From assembly GCF_023101665.1 (NCBI RefSeq), contig NZ_CP082161.1, positions 1,612,001 through 1,676,000 of the forward strand: a stretch of DNA of 64,000 bases. Direction: 5' to 3'. Both the position numbers and the translations under genes were made by a program. How positions within the stretch are numbered: position 1 is the first letter of the stretch; each line of letters starts with the position of its first letter. Source of the DNA: Bradyrhizobium sp. 195 (GTDB lineage Bacteria > Pseudomonadota > Alphaproteobacteria > Rhizobiales > Xanthobacteraceae). This document shows positions 9,721 through 19,289 of this stretch, one piece after another. A model generated the notes under the pieces. It did no database searches and had not been told where the DNA came from. It worked only from the letters and a program-made list of their open reading frames with translations.

Positions 9721-10251
9721 TGCATTCAGCTTGTTCGGAGCAATTTTGCGACATGCCGGGGCTCAGACGAGGGCGCACTGTCTTACGAACGACTGCTCCT
9801 AACTACCGGCGGCACGTTGAAGGTTCCGCATCTCCGCAATCGGTGTCGACGAGCGTTCGGGCGCGCGCGTCTAGAGCGCCACGGTTGAGCGTACCGACGC
9901 GAATGAAAGGACGCTCAAAGGTTGTGCTCCCCTATAGATGGATGCAACTCGCCGATTGATGATCGTCGGTGTCGGCACCGTGCCGAACTTGCGCGATCTG
10001 CGGGATCCGCCTTCTAGAACGAGCATCGTGCTGGACGAAACGCTGATCACCTGCGCTTCGGAAACGCACGGGGTAGGCAACTCCTGTTCGTTTCCGCATC
10101 TCCTCTACGGTTGGGGCCTATCCGAAGTCTGACGCAAACGCGCGGGTTGAGGACCATAGAAACATATAATCCATATTGACAAGCCTTGGATCACATGATC
10201 CGATTGAGCAGACGGTTGGACTGGTCACAAGGCCGAAGATTTGGAGCGCGC
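9721..10251 (+). other. Region without recognisable genes
   Basis: About 530 bases with only short open frames on either strand and no family resemblance. It lies between the decayed transporter genes and the chimeric oxidoreductase gene, and probably consists of gene debris. A GGAG ribosome-binding site for the next frame lies at 10243-10246. Confidence 0.35.
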
Positions 10252-10968
10252 GTGAAATCAGAGTTCGATCATATCGTGATTGGCTCAGGTTCGGGCGGGA
10301 GTGTCGTAGCCTCCAGGTTGTCTGACGATCCGAATTTGTCGGTGGTCGGCTTGCTAGCTGTCTGCACTTCAAGCTGCGGTCGATTGGGGCGTGTCTTGCA
10401 CATCGAGGGCAATTTTTCGGCGCCACAAGGCCTGCATTTCGCGCCCGAGGATTGGCGCGCGCACCAGTCCGAAACTCCCGCCGGCGGCATGACGTTGATG
10501 GGTATCCACGTCTTGGATGCGATGATTGGTCTCGCTGGTCCCATCGCAGGCGTAAGAGCAAGGTCACGAAAGCAATTCCTCCAGATAGATATGGACGATA
10601 CCACTGACGCCCAAATCGAATTTGCAAGCGGATGTACCGGTTACCTAAGTACTGTGACGGCAACCGCGCGGAATTGGAGGTTGCAGGTATTCGGAACGAC
10701 GGGCTGGGCCGAGATGCACGGCTATCAGCAACTTACGTTCGCGCCAGTTGGCCAGGATACGGAAACGACGCGGTTCGATGCCGTAGATACCGAACGCGCA
10801 GAGCTCGAAGCTTTCGCGAAATTCGTTCTCAATCGGACAGAGTATCCGATTCCTATCGATGATGTCGTGAGGGGCATCGGCGCGCTCGAAGCGATTTTCA
10901 AGTCAGTAAGGGAAGATCGTTTCGTTACAGTTGATTCCGAGAGAGGTCGGCTTGTCGACCCCTTGTAG
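10252..10968 (+). pseudogene. Chimera of GMC-oxidoreductase N-terminus and Gfo/Idh/MocA C-terminal half
   Basis: The open frame starts with a GTG at 10252 behind a GGAG site. Its first 35 residues (FDHIVIGSGSGGSVVASRLSDDP) are the FAD-binding N-terminus of a GMC oxidoreductase. From about residue 45 the sequence switches to the C-terminal half of a Gfo/Idh/MocA sugar-type oxidoreductase: GGMTLMGIHVLDAM near 80, GTTGWAEMHG near 155, then the terminal FAKFVLNRTEYPIP...GIGALEAIFKSVRED segment. The NAD-binding N-terminal domain of the second family is absent, as is most of the GMC enzyme. The frame is open throughout, so a 238-residue protein could be made, but neither parent activity should survive. 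I treat it as a fusion pseudogene produced by deletion. Confidence 0.75.
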
Positions 10969-11254
10969 AAACAAACTCGTCCGACGCTCGGTCCCCGAAG
11001 TCCGAGGCGGTCGCAAGAACACATTGTCTGGGAGGGAGACGTGATCGGACCTTCATGTCGATTTGGCAGCGCGAGCTCTGACTCAGCATTTCGTGTTTGC
11101 GATCGCCATCGTGCGTTGGCGGCAGCCGCGGTTTCCGGCGTACAAAATGAGGGGCGAGGTCTTGGGCCTCAATGATTGCAGACCGTGGGCTGTGTTTCCC
11201 GCGTCGAATATTTTGCGTCTTCTTGTGTCAACGTCTAATCCGGAAAGGATATCC
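10969..11254 (+). other. Upstream region of the transporter operon
   Basis: About 285 bases. The frame of the next gene is open back to 11063, but the extension lacks a signal peptide or family similarity. The region probably contains the promoter of the ABC transporter operon. Confidence 0.4.
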
Positions 11255-12523
11255 ATGTCTGAAAGATCTTTCAGCACGATCGTGCGCATCGGCGCGGCCG
11301 CCGCCCTGTCGCTCGGATTGGGAATGGCTTCGGTCGCAGCGCAAAGCCGTCCCGCGCTCAAAGTGGCGGTGATCGAGAGCCTGTCAGGAAGTCAGGCTGC
11401 CACAGGCTCACTCTATGTACCCGCCGCACAATACGCGATTGACCGCTTGAATGCTGCCGGCGGCTACAATGGTCAGCCTATTCAACTCTTGACATACGAC
11501 AATCAGGGCACGCCGACGGGCGCGTCAGCGCAGGTAACAGCCGCCATCGGCGACGGCGTTAGCGTTATCATTCAGGGCGCGTCGTCGGCAATTGCCGGCC
11601 AGATCACCGAGGACGTGCGCCGGTACAATCTTCGCAACTCGAAACAACCCGTTATCTATCTAAACTCGGCCGCGGAGGCACGTGAGCTTACCGGTGAGAA
11701 ATGCCACTTCTATCATTTCAAGTTCGCGCTTGACGCCGAAATGCGGCTTCGAGCGGTCGCCAAGGCGATCCATGACGGGAAAGTCAGAGCTTCCAATGTT
11801 TTCTCAATCAACCAGGATTATTCCTGGGGCCGGGACATGGAGGCGGCCATCAAAGGCCACGCCAACGAAGGCGGCTATAAGGTTGTTGACGCTGTCTTGC
11901 ATGATGTCAATCGCATCCAAGACTTTACTCCGTATATCGCCCGTATCGGAGCAACAAACGCGGACAGCGTGATTACCGGCAACTGGGGCACGGATCTTGC
12001 CCGCCTTATGCGCGCTTCGGCTGATTCCAAGTTGAAAGCCCAGTTCATCACGATGTTCCTCGATGTTCCGGGAATTATTACGAGCGCAGGCGATGCCGCA
12101 GAGGGCCATATCTTTCTCGATGTCTTCAACGCTGAAGCTAACGGCGAGCGTGGCATCGCATTTCAAAAAGATTTCTTGGAACGGACCAAAGCACCGACGC
12201 TGGCGAACAATGCAGCCCACACGGCCTTATCCCTGCTGTTCCTGGGTGAAGCTCTCAAGCTCGGTCCGGCAAATGGCTCCATTGACATGAAAAAGATTGC
12301 GGAAGCCATGGAGAAGGTGACCTTCGGCAGCCCGGCAGGAAAGATCACCATGCGAGCCGACGATCATCAAGCGCTGCTTCCAATCGCGATCACGAAAGTC
12401 TCACGTGACGCTATGATCAAGGTCGAGAATTCGCCGTTCGGCTTCAAGCCGTTGGTCAAAATCGAGGGGCCGGACGCGATCACGCCGCCTCAAAGTACGT
12501 GCAAGCTACAGCGACCATCCTGA
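11255..12523 (+). CDS. Branched-chain amino acid type ABC transporter substrate-binding protein
   Basis: A 422-residue periplasmic binding protein of the LivK/peripla_BP_6 family. An N-terminal signal peptide (hydrophobic core AAAALSLGLGMASVA, predicted cleavage after AAQ near residue 30) is followed by KVAVIESLSGSQAATGSLYV, the typical start of the first lobe. It should capture a ligand in the periplasm and deliver it to the permeases encoded just downstream. The ATG at 11255 follows a GGAAAGGAT ribosome-binding site. The ligand is not determined; members of this family bind branched-chain amino acids, amides, urea or aromatic compounds, and the neighbourhood does not decide. Length fits the larger aromatic/amide-type binding proteins. 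The frame is intact. Confidence 0.88.
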   Translation: MSERSFSTIVRIGAAAALSLGLGMASVAAQSRPALKVAVIESLSGSQAATGSLYVPAAQYAIDRLNAAGGYNGQPIQLLTYDNQGTPTGASAQVTAAIGDGVSVIIQGASSAIAGQITEDVRRYNLRNSKQPVIYLNSAAEARELTGEKCHFYHFKFALDAEMRLRAVAKAIHDGKVRASNVFSINQDYSWGRDMEAAIKGHANEGGYKVVDAVLHDVNRIQDFTPYIARIGATNADSVITGNWGTDLARLMRASADSKLKAQFITMFLDVPGIITSAGDAAEGHIFLDVFNAEANGERGIAFQKDFLERTKAPTLANNAAHTALSLLFLGEALKLGPANGSIDMKKIAEAMEKVTFGSPAGKITMRADDHQALLPIAITKVSRDAMIKVENSPFGFKPLVKIEGPDAITPPQSTCKLQRPS

Positions 12524-12614
12524 CGCAACTCGCTGCGGACACGGTGCGCGCCGGTTGACCAAGCGCGTTCGATGTTACCAAGCGACTTTGTGCCGTAACT
12601 TCTTGGAGGTGCCA

Positions 12615-13556
12615 ATGGAAATGTTCGCCGTCTCTCTGCTCAACGGCACTATTTATGGCTTGTTGCTCTTTATGATCGCGGCGGGCCTGACCTTGATCTT
12701 CGGCATGATGGGCGTGCTCAACTTTGCTCACGGCTCATTCTACATGCTTGGCGCTTATGCGGGGTACGTTCTGTCAACGCGGGTCGGCTTCTTTCCGGGT
12801 CTCGCGGTTGCCGGCTTGATCGTTGCGGCGATTGGCGCGATCATTGAACGATACATGCTGCGATCGGTCCATGTACATGGACACGCGCACGAGCTGCTGC
12901 TGACCTTCGGTCTCCTTTTCGTCTTTGATGAGGTCGTGAAGTGTTTCTTTGGCTACTTCCCTGTCAGCTATCAAGTCCCGGAGGTGCTCAGTGTTTCGGC
13001 CTTTTGCATCGGTTCATTGGCGTACCCGGCCTATCGGCTCTTTATAGGGCTGGTCTCAATAGGATTGTTCGGTGTTCTGGTCTTCATGCTTCGTTTCACT
13101 CGGGTGGGGTTGGTGGTGCGCGCTGCCGTGCACAAACCAACCATGGTCGAAGCGCTGGGTCATAACGTTCCACTGGTCATGTTGTTGGTATTCGCCGTTG
13201 GCGCGGGGATGGCTGGTTTGGCAGGCGCAGTCGCCGGCGCTTTCTATCCGACCAGCCCGGCCATGGCGTCCGAAATCGGAACAATCGTATTCGTGGTTGT
13301 CGTGGTGGGAGGCTTAGGTTCTTTGGGCGGCGCCTTTATAGCCTCGCTGCTGATCGGCATTTTGACCACGCTTCTTGTTGGAATCGATACAACGCTAGCT
13401 GACGCGCTCGCGTTTTTTGGGCTTGGAAACTGGGGAAAAGACATCGGCGGTTTATTGACGGTGCCACTTTCGGCGAGCGCTGGAACTCTGCCGTTTGCGC
13501 TGATGCTGCTGGTTCTTCTGCTGCGTCCTGCCGGCCTCATGGGTGAAAGGACCTGA
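12615..13556 (+). CDS. livH: ABC transporter permease, LivH type
   Basis: A 313-residue inner-membrane permease with about eight hydrophobic segments. Family features are the N-terminal LLNGTIYGLLLFMIAAGLTLIFG and MGVLNFAHGSFYMLGAY blocks and the cytoplasmic loop VVRAAVHKPTMVEALGHNV near residue 185, corresponding to the EAA-like loop that contacts the ATPases. The ATG at 12615 is preceded by TTGGAGGTG. It follows the binding-protein gene by 91 bp and is 2 bp upstream of livM, in the usual order. It forms the translocation channel with LivM. Confidence 0.92.
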   Translation: MEMFAVSLLNGTIYGLLLFMIAAGLTLIFGMMGVLNFAHGSFYMLGAYAGYVLSTRVGFFPGLAVAGLIVAAIGAIIERYMLRSVHVHGHAHELLLTFGLLFVFDEVVKCFFGYFPVSYQVPEVLSVSAFCIGSLAYPAYRLFIGLVSIGLFGVLVFMLRFTRVGLVVRAAVHKPTMVEALGHNVPLVMLLVFAVGAGMAGLAGAVAGAFYPTSPAMASEIGTIVFVVVVVGGLGSLGGAFIASLLIGILTTLLVGIDTTLADALAFFGLGNWGKDIGGLLTVPLSASAGTLPFALMLLVLLLRPAGLMGERT

Positions 13557-13558
13557 GC

Positions 13559-14857
13559 ATGACTGTAACAGACTTGAACATTGAGCAAACCAACCGGACG
13601 CGTGCAAGGAAAGCGCCGGGTATCGGTTTACTCTTGATGATCGGCGTCACGGTTCTCCTGTTTACTTTACCCCTCTTTATTTCACCGGTGTTTCTGAATT
13701 ATGCGATCAAAATGATGGTCGCGGGCCTGTTCGCCCTTGCATTCAATCTGCTGTGGTCACATGCGCGATTGCTGTCGTTCGGACATGCCGCCTACTATGC
13801 GATCGGCGCCTTTGCCGTCATTCACGCGCTCACTCTATCCGAGCATGGCGGTCTGGCCGTTCCGACGCCGTTAATCCCGATCGTGGGCCTGCTTGCGGGC
13901 GCGCTTGCCGGGCTTGTAGTCGGTTATCTCGCTACCATTCGCGGCGGCACGTATTTCGCCATGATCACCCTGGCTGTTGGCGAATTGCTGTCTTCCATTG
14001 CTCCCAAATGGCAGGCCGTCTTTGGTGGAGAATCGGGGCTATCGTCCATGCGGATGCCATGGGCCGGAATCACATTCGGCACTGTCGGAGAGGTTTACAT
14101 CGTCGTCCTGATTTGGTGCCTTTTGGGTCTGCTGCTGCTGCGCTGGTTTCCAGCAACGCCTCTCGGGCAGATCGCGGTTGCGGTTGGCGATAATGAGAAG
14201 CGTCTCCAGTTCTTGGGCTATCGGACGCACGCTGTAAAATCGGTCGTCTTTTCGCTTTCCGCCGCGGTGTCGGGCCTTGCTGGTGGCTTGATCGCATTCA
14301 GCATGGAAAGCGCCAGCTTCGAACTATTCGGAGGTGCCAATTCGGCAATGCCGGTCATGCACGCCTTCCTGGGCGGCGCAGACGTTTTCCTGGGACCTCT
14401 TGTGGGAGGCATGGGGCTGACGCTTTTCGCGGAGTTGGCATCAAACGCCACTCGGCTTTGGCTCTTATATATGGGCGCGATCTTCGTCACCGTCGTGATG
14501 TTCGCCCCCGAGGGGTTGGCCGGAATCATCTCACGTCATACCAAGCTCAATCTCGCGTCTTGGCGCTTGCTCGTCGCGGACTACGCCATGTTTCTTTGTG
14601 CGTGCGTCGGGCTTGTGCTGAGCAGCGTCTGGATGGCCGAAATCGGTAATCGGTTGATGGGCACATCACCCATCGCCAAGCTCGCGCCGGATGGAACGCT
14701 GACCCTCTTCGATTGGACATTCAGTGCAACATCCAAACCAATCTGGTCGGCGGCCATTGCGTTGTTGGTCCTCTGCCTTTTCGGAGTCATTGTCGCGACG
14801 AAACGGGCAAAAGTCACATGGTTTGCAATGAACAACAGCGGGGACAGTCTTCAGTGA
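13559..14857 (+). CDS. livM: ABC transporter permease, LivM type
   Basis: A 432-residue permease with about ten membrane segments. Its central part matches LivM: LFALAFNLLWSHARLLSFGHAAYYAIGA near residues 58-85, the YFAMITLAVGELL segment near 130, and the ATPase-contact loop AVGDNEKRLQFLGYRTHAVK near 215. The C-terminal extension of about 100 residues, with two more hydrophobic segments, is longer than in the E. coli protein but not unusual in alphaproteobacterial members. It starts 2 bp after the livH stop and its stop overlaps the livG start, indicating tight coupling. It pairs with LivH in the inner membrane. Confidence 0.9.
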   Translation: MTVTDLNIEQTNRTRARKAPGIGLLLMIGVTVLLFTLPLFISPVFLNYAIKMMVAGLFALAFNLLWSHARLLSFGHAAYYAIGAFAVIHALTLSEHGGLAVPTPLIPIVGLLAGALAGLVVGYLATIRGGTYFAMITLAVGELLSSIAPKWQAVFGGESGLSSMRMPWAGITFGTVGEVYIVVLIWCLLGLLLLRWFPATPLGQIAVAVGDNEKRLQFLGYRTHAVKSVVFSLSAAVSGLAGGLIAFSMESASFELFGGANSAMPVMHAFLGGADVFLGPLVGGMGLTLFAELASNATRLWLLYMGAIFVTVVMFAPEGLAGIISRHTKLNLASWRLLVADYAMFLCACVGLVLSSVWMAEIGNRLMGTSPIAKLAPDGTLTLFDWTFSATSKPIWSAAIALLVLCLFGVIVATKRAKVTWFAMNNSGDSLQ

Positions 14858-15630
14858 TCGGGACGAACAGCTATGAGGGAATCGCGCTCGCTGCACGCAA
14901 CGTGTGGAAGTCCTTTGGACCGACCGAGATTATTCGAGGAGTCAACATCGATATACGACAAGGAGAGCGGCATGCCTTAATTGGCCCGAACGGCGCTGGC
15001 AAATCTACGATGTTCAATCTCCTGTCGTCGGCTTTTGCGCCGACCTCTGGCGCGATTCTTTTGGACGGGACCGTCATAAATGGCCTCGAACCTGCAGAGG
15101 TCAATCGACGAGGACTAGCCAGGTCCTTCCAGATTACCAGCATCTTTCCGCGTCTTACGACCTTTGAGAACCTACGCATCGGTGCATTCGCCCGCTACGG
15201 CATCCGTTTCAATATTTTCTTCACAGCCAACCGGCTCAGAAAGGCGAATGAAGAGGCCGACCGCCTGCTTCGCCTTGTTCGGCTTGAGCGCGTAGCATCC
15301 GAACTGGCGGGCAACTTGGCATACTCCGATCAACGTGCTCTCGAGCTCGGGCTCACCCTGGCGACAGACCCTCGGGTCATACTGCTCGATGAACCGACGG
15401 CAGGTATGTCGCGGGAAGAGGCGGAATATGCGACGTCTTTAATCCGGGCCGTCACAGAAGGGCGGACGCTCCTGATCGTGGAGCACGATTTGGACGTGGT
15501 CTTCTCGCTCGCCGACCGCATGTCTGTGCTTGTACATGGCCAGATCATCGCCAGCGATACGCCAGCGGAAGTCAAACGAAACACGGAAGTGCAGGAAGCA
15601 TATCTTGGTCAGGAAGCGGCGGCATGTTAA
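14854..15630 (+). CDS. livG: ABC transporter ATP-binding protein, LivG type
   Basis: A 258-residue cytosolic ATPase. Walker A is GPNGAGKST (about residues 46-54), the Q-loop region follows in ARSFQITSIFPRLTTFENL, and Walker B is VILLDEPTAGMS near 178 with the switch His in IVEHDLDVVF near 210. The LSGG signature is replaced by LAYSDQRALELG, as is common in this subfamily. The start is a GTG at 14854 that overlaps the livM stop (GTGA); the frame is open further upstream, but that part is inside livM and has no family similarity. It also overlaps livF by a few bases. It energises the LivHM channel as a heterodimer with LivF. Confidence 0.9.
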   Translation: MIGTNSYEGIALAARNVWKSFGPTEIIRGVNIDIRQGERHALIGPNGAGKSTMFNLLSSAFAPTSGAILLDGTVINGLEPAEVNRRGLARSFQITSIFPRLTTFENLRIGAFARYGIRFNIFFTANRLRKANEEADRLLRLVRLERVASELAGNLAYSDQRALELGLTLATDPRVILLDEPTAGMSREEAEYATSLIRAVTEGRTLLIVEHDLDVVFSLADRMSVLVHGQIIASDTPAEVKRNTEVQEAYLGQEAAAC

Positions 15631-16325
15631 GCGTGCACGGTCTCAGAGCGGGCTACAATGGCATGAACGTCCTCAATGGGGTCAACTTCGATCTGAGCGG
15701 CGCTGAAATCGTAAGTCTCGTCGGTCGTAACGGATCCGGGCGCTCAACGATGATGCAGGCGCTGCTGAGGATCGTAAAGCCCAGCGCCGGCGAAGTCATT
15801 CTCAATGGCTGTTCTGTCGATAATCTCAAGACGTATCAAATTGTTCGCGCGGGTCTGTCCTACGTTCCCGAAGAGCGGCTCGTGTTTCACAACCTGACGG
15901 TCCGCGAGAATATGATGCTCGGGATCCAGCGCCGACGAAATGCTGTCGCCACATGGCACCCCGATGAGTTTTGGTCGATCTTTCCGAACCTGGCGACGCG
16001 TCGCGACGTCGCCGCCGGCGCGCTCTCAGGCGGCGAGCAGCAGATGCTGACGATGTGCCGATCGTTGCTGGGCAATCCCGACGCCATTCTTATCGATGAG
16101 CCCACAGAGGGGCTCGCACCTAAGATTGTTGAGGCGGTTGTAGGGTTGATCTTGGAGATGAAACGACGCGGTATCGGCGTCGTTCTCGTCGAACAAAAGC
16201 TTACCGTGGCGCTCAAAATCAGTGATCGCGTGACTGTCATGGGGCATGGGACAATTGTCTTCGAAGGCAGCCCGCAAGAACTCCGCACTCGCGATGATGT
16301 TCGGCGGAAGTGGCTGGAGGTATGA
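15624..16325 (+). CDS. livF: ABC transporter ATP-binding protein, LivF type
   Basis: A 233-residue ATPase. Walker A is GRNGSGRST (residues 33-41), where the usual GKST lysine is Arg: the text reads N-G-S-G-R-S-T. That change would be expected to weaken nucleotide binding. The signature LSGGEQQML is at about 135 and Walker B is ILIDEPTEGLAP at about 155, with VLVEQKL for the switch region. Its start overlaps the livG stop by seven bases. The last 55 residues are duplicated in degraded form at 19290-19457. An IS5-like element begins about 65 bp after the stop. Apart from the Walker A lysine the protein looks intact. Confidence 0.9.
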   Translation: MLSVHGLRAGYNGMNVLNGVNFDLSGAEIVSLVGRNGSGRSTMMQALLRIVKPSAGEVILNGCSVDNLKTYQIVRAGLSYVPEERLVFHNLTVRENMMLGIQRRRNAVATWHPDEFWSIFPNLATRRDVAAGALSGGEQQMLTMCRSLLGNPDAILIDEPTEGLAPKIVEAVVGLILEMKRRGIGVVLVEQKLTVALKISDRVTVMGHGTIVFEGSPQELRTRDDVRRKWLEV

Positions 16326-16388
16326 TGAGTTTCTGCATGATGGACGGCGATTGCGGAGACTATGGCGTCATAACTGATCGCATCTTTG

Positions 16389-17910
16389 GTCGTCCGTTAA
16401 GAAGCTGATTTGAGGGCTGACTCAACGCAGATAGCTGCGATGAGTGCGGTCAGGATGAGGCGCCAAAAATCCCTGAGCCATGCGAGGATTCGGCGGAAGT
16501 TATGGCCGACCGCTGAGAGGACGACGTTGGCGGCATCGCCGGCGCGGCCTTTGAGGTAGCAGCGGCCGAGGTGGCCCTCGGCCTTGAGGTGTCCGATGAT
16601 GGGCTCGATGGCGGAGCGACGGCGCAGCTCGCGCTTGATGACACCGAAGACGCCGCGCTTCTGGCCGGAGATGAAGACACGACGGGGATTTTGTGCGTCG
16701 TGGCCGCGGTAGCCCTTGTCGACATAGGCCCGCTCGATCGCGCAGCCGGTGAGTGCCTCGGTGCGGTCGATGACGTCCCGCAAGGTGTGACCGTCGTAGG
16801 GGTTGTCGGGTAGCGCCCTGGCGTGCAGCACGAACAGGCCATCGGGAGCCCGGCGGTTGTTGGTGACGATGGAGGCCTTCACGCCGAACTCGTAAGGCGC
16901 GGCGGCCTTGCCTTTGCCGATGCATTCCACCTCCGGGGCATGGAAGGAATAAAGCTTCCAGCCGCGCTGGCGCTGCTGTTGCGAGCGGATCTGCGTGGCC
17001 CGGCCAAGCGGGAGGGCGAACGCTTCCTCCAGTGCTGGCTGGCCCTCAATCTTGCGGCGGATGTCGCGGATGATCCGGCCCAGCCGGCCGCGCAGGATAC
17101 GCAACTGCCGCTGATGCCGCCTGAACTGTTTGGCATAGGCGTAGCGGCCCGCCATCATCGCGGCGGCCTTGGCGATGCGAGCATAGGATTGCCGCAGCCT
17201 GACGCCGTGCCTGATCGCCAGGCGGTTGAGCCCCTTTATGGCCGCATGCAGCAGCTTGGCATCGGTCGGAAAGGTGATGGCCTTCGGCTGCACCGTGGTA
17301 TCGACCGTGACCCGCTTGAGGTCTTGGCCGCGCAACGCGCCAGCCTCGTGCGCCACCCGCAGGCTCTCGGCCAGCAGCAGCTCCAGTTTGTCGCCGAGCC
17401 GCTTGCGCCAATGGCTCAGGTCGCTTCGCTCGTGCGGAAAGACGTGCTGGAAAAACTCTTCCCCGGTAAAGAACTGGAAATACGGGTCGTGGATCCAGCG
17501 CTCGCACACACCCTCATCGGACAGCCCGTAAATGTGCTTGAGCAACAACAGCCCGATCATGAAGCGCGTCTCGATCCCGGGCCGGCCGTTCTCGCTGTAG
17601 AGCGGCGCGATCTCACCGTCGATCCACTCCCAATCGATCTTGCCCGCAAGCAGTGCCAGCTCGTGCTTCATGTTGATGATCTGGTCCAGCCTGGCTCGGA
17701 ACAGATCGTTCGATCCCGTCGTCTTGTGCTTCTTCGGCCGCATCGTTCCCTCCGATGCACCACAGAATCATGGTCCGAAAGCAAAGGGAATCCAAAAACG
17801 AAATTGCAGGGTTCAGGGGTCTCAAGCCGCCAGTCCCTGCAATCTCAAATGCCGCCAAATCCGAAAAACAGACTCCCGCTCAGTCGCTTAGAGCCTTGTT
17901 CACGGACGAC
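16389..17910 (-). mobile_element. IS5-like insertion sequence
   Basis: A single long transposase frame is flanked by imperfect inverted repeats. The left end (16389 onward) reads GTCGTCCGTTAAGAAGCT; the right end read inward from 17910 gives GTCGTCCGTGAACAAGGCT, matching at about 15 of 18 positions with one gap. The element is about 1.52 kb. No clear direct repeat of the target was seen (flanks ATCTTTG and TCTTTAC share TCTTT but are not directly aligned). It landed just downstream of livF and may separate the operon from genes that once followed it. Confidence 0.75.
16397..17743 (-). CDS. IS5-family-like transposase
   Basis: A 448-residue transposase with an N-terminal DUF772-like domain (ETRFMIGLLLLKHIYGLSDE near residue 60, FFPHERSDLSHWRKR-type block near 105) and a DDE domain. 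The first Asp is in KRVTVDTTVQPK (about residue 147), the second in RAYVDKGYRGHD (about 345), and a Glu lies in EPIIGHLKAEGHLGRCYLKG (about 395). It is intact and almost fills the element. It catalyses cut-and-paste of the element. Group assignment within IS5 is by eye; IS1182-like elements share part of this organisation. Confidence 0.88.
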   Translation of the reverse strand: MRPKKHKTTGSNDLFRARLDQIINMKHELALLAGKIDWEWIDGEIAPLYSENGRPGIETRFMIGLLLLKHIYGLSDEGVCERWIHDPYFQFFTGEEFFQHVFPHERSDLSHWRKRLGDKLELLLAESLRVAHEAGALRGQDLKRVTVDTTVQPKAITFPTDAKLLHAAIKGLNRLAIRHGVRLRQSYARIAKAAAMMAGRYAYAKQFRRHQRQLRILRGRLGRIIRDIRRKIEGQPALEEAFALPLGRATQIRSQQQRQRGWKLYSFHAPEVECIGKGKAAAPYEFGVKASIVTNNRRAPDGLFVLHARALPDNPYDGHTLRDVIDRTEALTGCAIERAYVDKGYRGHDAQNPRRVFISGQKRGVFGVIKRELRRRSAIEPIIGHLKAEGHLGRCYLKGRAGDAANVVLSAVGHNFRRILAWLRDFWRLILTALIAAICVESALKSAS

Positions 17911-18184
17911 TCTTTACCCGAGACAATAAAACCACCGCCGAGCGCCGAAACCGGGCGGTATTCGTACGGTTCCATATTGGCGCTGATTATCCGGATACGT
18001 TATCGCGGGACTTAGGGCGCGACAGAATCGTCCAGGCTTCATTCTCATCGTACTGCACAGGGAACCAGCGGCGAGGCCATCGTTATGCATGGTGTCATCG
18101 TGGGTGATGTGTGCTCAAGGCAAAACGTGCGCTGCCGAGGTTTTCGAAGCCACCTGAAGCGTCGGCGCTGCTACGCGACGAACC
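17911..18184 (+). other. Debris between IS element and etfB fragment
   Basis: About 270 bases with no recognisable gene, lying between the IS5-like right end and decayed catabolic genes. Confidence 0.35.
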
Positions 18185-18257
18185 GTCAACTGCAACGTCA
18201 AGTTGCGGCGACAAGAACGACGGGGCGGGCGTAGAACTGGCCAACGTGAAGATAGAC
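18185..18257 (+). pseudogene. etfB N-terminal fragment
   Basis: About 70 bases align with the intact etfB (6710-6775): NCNVKLR corresponds to DYNVKVR, and after a frame change [11 protein letters not shown] corresponds to [11 protein letters not shown]. Everything downstream of this is unrelated. It is a remnant of a second etfB-like gene, directly upstream of a decayed SDR gene. Confidence 0.65.
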
Positions 18258-18338
18258 GCGCTCGTTCTTAAACAATTCGCGCACGTAGTGGAAGAGTGGG
18301 CGGCTCGCGAGGAGGCTTGAAGCACGCGTACTGCGGTT

Positions 18339-19080
18339 AAAGGGAAGCGCGTCATCATTACGGTCGGAGCGGGCGGTATTGGACAAGCCGTGATCAGGCA
18401 ATTGGTCGCTGCTGGAGCCGAAGTCGCGACCTGTGACATTTCCGAGGAAGGTATCCATCGAGCGCCTCCGCAAGGAGTTCCCTGGAAACTACAGTGATGT
18501 CGTCGATGTGGGCAAGGCAGCTATGCAAACGCGCCTTCTAGAAAGCGCGATTGAGCGTTCAGCGGAGTCGACGCTCTTGTGAATAATCCGGCATTTCGGG
18601 CCCAACAGCGCGTATCGAAGACGTGGATATTTCCGACTGGAGCAATGTCTTTCGTATGAACGTTGAGAGTCATTTCGTCGCCTGCAAGGTCGTCGTTCCC
18701 CACTTACGGAAGCAGCGTGACGGATCGGTGATCTTTGTCTCGTTAACAGCCGGGCGACTCGGCTTCGCACTCCGCACTCGTTATTCCGCATCAAAGTGGG
18801 CACTGGTCGGACTGATGAAAACGTTGGCGATTGAGGCCGGTCCGGATGGCGTGCGCGTCAATGCCATCATGCCGGAGGTCGTCTACGGCGAGCGAATAAA
18901 GCGCGTCATTGCGGCGAAGGCAGAAGCGGAGAACTTGCCGTATGACGAGATGGAGCGGCAATGGCTTAAGCTGGTCTCTTTGCGGCGGATGATTCCGCCG
19001 CAGGAAATTGCGGAGATGATCCAGTTCATAGTCTCTGATGCAGGCGGGCCAATCGCTCAGCCTATGCGGCAACCAAGAAA
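18339..19080 (+). pseudogene. Short-chain dehydrogenase/reductase, frameshifted
   Basis: Read across three frames this is a classical SDR. The cofactor motif TVGAGGIGQAV is near 18360-18390, then VATCDISEEG, then VDALVNNPAF (an NNAG-like motif) near 18575. After that, a continuous frame from 18623 carries a Ser in VSLTAGRLG, Tyr-x-x-x-Lys in RYSASKWALVG (near 18780-18810), and RVNAIMPE near 18860. Frame changes or stops occur near 18495 and 18600. The enzyme would have been a NAD(P)H-dependent oxidoreductase of unknown substrate. The C-terminal end becomes unreadable around 19080. Confidence 0.8.
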
Positions 19081-19289
19081 CTTTGCGCTAAGCAGGAAGG
19101 CCGCCGGAGTTCCGGCCGCCCCTTGACGGCACCAAACCGGATCAATTGTGAGAACCGTCTTGAAGCATCCAACGAAATACGCCAACGTCGGCGAACAAAT
19201 TGCAGCTGCTTTGCCCGTCACGGTATCACCGTCGCCTTCGGTCATCGCCCCAAACTGGCAAAGCGGTTGTGGCGGCGAAGCAGGTCTTT

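Noticed and set aside
16823..17929. 368-codon open frame antisense to the IS5-like transposase
   Set aside because: It mirrors an intact, recognisable transposase and shows no motifs of its own.
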